DNA of 64,000 nt, taken from the NCBI RefSeq assembly GCF_013034685.1, contig NZ_WQGO01000004.1:310001-374000 (forward strand), in the 5' to 3' direction. The stretch comes from Ruegeria lacuscaerulensis. GTDB taxonomy: Bacteria > Pseudomonadota > Alphaproteobacteria > Rhodobacterales > Rhodobacteraceae. The notes below the pieces were generated by a model. The model had not been told where the DNA came from. It was given only the letters and a program-made list of their open reading frames with translations, and did not search any database. Positions 61,966-64,000 of this stretch are shown here, piece after piece. The stretch's first letter is position 1; every line of letters begins with the position of its first letter. Both the position numbers and the translations under genes were made by a program.

Positions 61966-64000
61966 TGTCCCAACCTGTCCAGCAGAGCAGGCACATGCAC
62001 CTGATCCGATTTGTAATTCCCGGTCAGCACATGCATCACCAGATTAACCCCGAAACGATTGGCCAGTTCGCGCTGCCGCTCTCCGGCATATCCGCGCCCG
62101 ACGGGCAGAAGTGCCTGACCATTGCGATCCACCGCCCAGGCTGCTGCCCAGTCATTGCCACCAATCACCACCGGTGTCACATTGTCATTGAGGTTGCGGA
62201 AGGGCATCCCCTCGATCTGTTCCGCATCCAGCGGGGCGGCTTCAACCCACACATCCGCTCCGGCATGGCGACCCGGAAAATCCTGCAACAGGTAGAATGT
62301 CCGCGTCAGCACATGGTCACGCGGGATCGGCTCTAACGAAGGGATATTCAGCGGCGTAGCCAGTTGCTGTAGCTTGCGTCCATTGGGGCTGGCAGCCCCG
62401 AACCGCGCCACGTTGGAATCGCGCGTGTCAAACAGGATCATGCCACCAGAGCGCAGATAGGCGTTCAGCTTGGAATACGCCTCGACCGAGGGTTGCGGTT
62501 GATCCGGCGTGATCGGCCAGTAGAGCAGCGGGAAGAACGCCAGTTCATCACGCTCCAGATCAACGCCCACAGGCCCGGCCGGTTCCACCGACGTGCGGTA
62601 GAACAGGGTCTGCGCCAACCCGCGCATCCCGGCCTCTGCGATCTCATCCACGTCGGCATTTCCGGTCAGCACATGGGCCAACACCAGTTCAGTCGTTGCG
62701 TTCAGGGCAAATTCGGTCTCGTCGGGCGTTTGCGCCTGCACCTCGGGTGCGATCAGCACTGCGCCCAGCGCAATCGCCGCCGCGCGCGCAAGACCAAGCC
62801 GCCCCGACAACGCCAACGAGGCGATCACGTCCATGGTCAACAACAGCAGCGCAAGACTGAGCAACATGCCTCCAATCGGGGTTTCAGTGCTGATTTCCTG
62901 CCCTTTGATCGGCACATCCGAAGGCCAAGAGACCGGCGTCAGAACGGTATCTTCAGCCAAGACGTTCAACGCCAGCTTCTGTTTGCCGCTTTCATAGAGA
63001 CCAGGGCGCAAGTCAGGACCGATCGTGCCCGTCACCAGATCAACCCCGTCGACACCGGCAAGATTCCCTGCATCCATCAAACCGCCAAAACCGTCCATGA
63101 CTTGCACTGGCGCCCAGGTGGTGCCCTGCAACTGAGACTCTTGCCGCGACTTAGCGGCCGAGGCGACAGCCAGGCGATCCAACATTTCGACGAACAAACC
63201 GGACAGAGGCAAGCTGGACCATTCCGCATCTGCCGTTACGTGAAACAGCACCACCTGCCCCAGACCCAGCGCTTTGCGCGTGACCAGTGGCGTCCCATCC
63301 GAAAGCGATGCAATCACTCGATCCGCCAGATTAGGGTCTGGTTGTGCCATCACCTGCGTCGTAACGGAAACGTCCGACGGCACCCTTAAGCCATAAAAGG
63401 GCGAGCCTTCTGGGAAGGGGGCAAGCCCCTTGGCCTCACCCCAGCTCATCGCACCACCGACCGAGCGGCCGCCGCTGCGCAGACGTACCGGCAACAGCGT
63501 ATCCTCGGCATCGCGGCCCAGATCGCTGGCAGCCATACGCGGTCCGGCAAAGCGCAACAGCAACCCTCCCTGTTCAACCCATTCGACGACCGCCTCTTGC
63601 TCGCCCGCAGACAGTTTCGCCACATCGGCCAGCACGATCACATCTGGGTTCGCGGGCAGCACATCCATCAGCCCGCCTTCGACAAAATCCGCCGTGGGGG
63701 TCAGAACCTGTGTCAGGTAGTGCAACGGCGACAACAGCTCCAGCCCTTCGCGGTTCAGGGTTCCCGCGATCAGCGCAACCTCGCGCCTGCGCAGGCTGTC
63801 ATCGGTCAGGGTCATCGCGCCCGCCGAGCGCTGGCCCTGAATTTCAAACCGAGTGATCCGTGCGCGCAGCTCGGACGGCAAGGCCAGTTCGACCTGCGCC
63901 TGCGTTTCGCCACTGGCAAATTCCATCGCTGCGGATTGCAGAACGCGCATCACTCCAGCCGGGTCACGACCCTGCGCCAAAACAGTGATCTGCTGGGCTG
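61962..64000 (-). CDS. DUF4159 domain membrane protein with BatA-like part, 5' truncated
   Basis: The frame stays open to the right edge, so the N-terminus (usually a BatA-like domain with two TM helices) lies outside. 672 or more residues are seen. An interior TM pair (LLSLALLLLTMDVIASLALS, ARAAAIALGAVLIAPEVQA) divides an N-terminal GATase/vWA-like part from the C-terminal DUF4159 (TTELVLAHVLTGN, DELAFFPLLYWPI, ILFDTRDSNVARFG, FYLLQDFPG). The family accompanies MoxR ATPase and DUF58 genes, expected to the right. Confidence 0.85.
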   Translation of the reverse strand, partial: AQQITVLAQGRDPAGVMRVLQSAAMEFASGETQAQVELALPSELRARITRFEIQGQRSAGAMTLTDDSLRRREVALIAGTLNREGLELLSPLHYLTQVLTPTADFVEGGLMDVLPANPDVIVLADVAKLSAGEQEAVVEWVEQGGLLLRFAGPRMAASDLGRDAEDTLLPVRLRSGGRSVGGAMSWGEAKGLAPFPEGSPFYGLRVPSDVSVTTQVMAQPDPNLADRVIASLSDGTPLVTRKALGLGQVVLFHVTADAEWSSLPLSGLFVEMLDRLAVASAAKSRQESQLQGTTWAPVQVMDGFGGLMDAGNLAGVDGVDLVTGTIGPDLRPGLYESGKQKLALNVLAEDTVLTPVSWPSDVPIKGQEISTETPIGGMLLSLALLLLTMDVIASLALSGRLGLARAAAIALGAVLIAPEVQAQTPDETEFALNATTELVLAHVLTGNADVDEIAEAGMRGLAQTLFYRTSVEPAGPVGVDLERDELAFFPLLYWPITPDQPQPSVEAYSKLNAYLRSGGMILFDTRDSNVARFGAASPNGRKLQQLATPLNIPSLEPIPRDHVLTRTFYLLQDFPGRHAGADVWVEAAPLDAEQIEGMPFRNLNDNVTPVVIGGNDWAAAWAVDRNGQALLPVGRGYAGERQRELANRFGVNLVMHVLTGNYKSDQVHVPALLDRLGQ

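Noticed and set aside
1-64000. CRISPR arrays, tRNAs, rRNAs, insertion sequences, prophage or integrase genes
   Set aside because: Looked for across the window. No regular spacer-repeat arrays, transposase or integrase proteins, or tRNA-like sequences were seen.

Overview
This 64 kb window looks like chromosomal DNA of an alphaproteobacterium of the Rhodobacteraceae (Roseobacter group, Ruegeria-like). The inference rests on GC-rich, tightly packed genes, many 1-8 bp start/stop overlaps, a CtrA-like box in a flagellar cluster, an mlaA-mlaC pair, a cytochrome c2-type gene and the overall gene content. No database was searched. I see no rRNA, tRNA, CRISPR array, insertion sequence or prophage. 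Most of the window is core and metabolic genes.

Layout. 1-10.7 kb: end of sfsA, map, an rsmD/HAD operon, a ferredoxin-reductase-type flavoprotein opposite a peroxiredoxin, three small envelope proteins, a ridA/GDPD/GNAT/PCD operon, and mlaA-mlaC (phospholipid retrograde transport). 10.7-17.3 kb: a sugar ABC transporter of glucose/mannose type, divergent from an OmpR-type two-component system, with phased direct repeats between them. 17.3-25.2 kb: divergent flagellar operons (fliF-fliH-fliN-fliP one way; fliL, a PflI-like gene, motE, motA and a large periplasmic protein the other way) around a CtrA-like box. 25.2-29.0 kb: MmgE/PrpD and a dimethylglycine/sarcosine-dehydrogenase-type flavoprotein. 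29.4-33.9 kb: a small duplicated-motif protein, a K+ channel, trhO, and NAD salvage genes pncA and pncB.

33.9-41.4 kb is the most unusual part. A peptide/nickel-type ABC transporter operon carries a pentameric ligand-gated ion channel (prokaryotic Cys-loop receptor relative) between the binding-protein gene and the permease genes, with an aldehyde dehydrogenase at the end. This suggests that one ligand is bound, imported, oxidised and also sensed by an ion channel.

41.5-64 kb: panB-panC, glpK, smpB, idi, cytochrome c2, P1 peptidase, SDR, arfB, a candidate structured small RNA with an 18-codon ORF and a strong terminator, queuosine-precursor transporter, phytase-like protein, mepA, UMF1-type MFS transporter, yggT, recQ, yaaA, VOC protein, a cytosolic hybrid histidine kinase, an exported hydratase-fold protein, and two large membrane proteins (DUF4159 and amidotransferase-like) running off the right edge.
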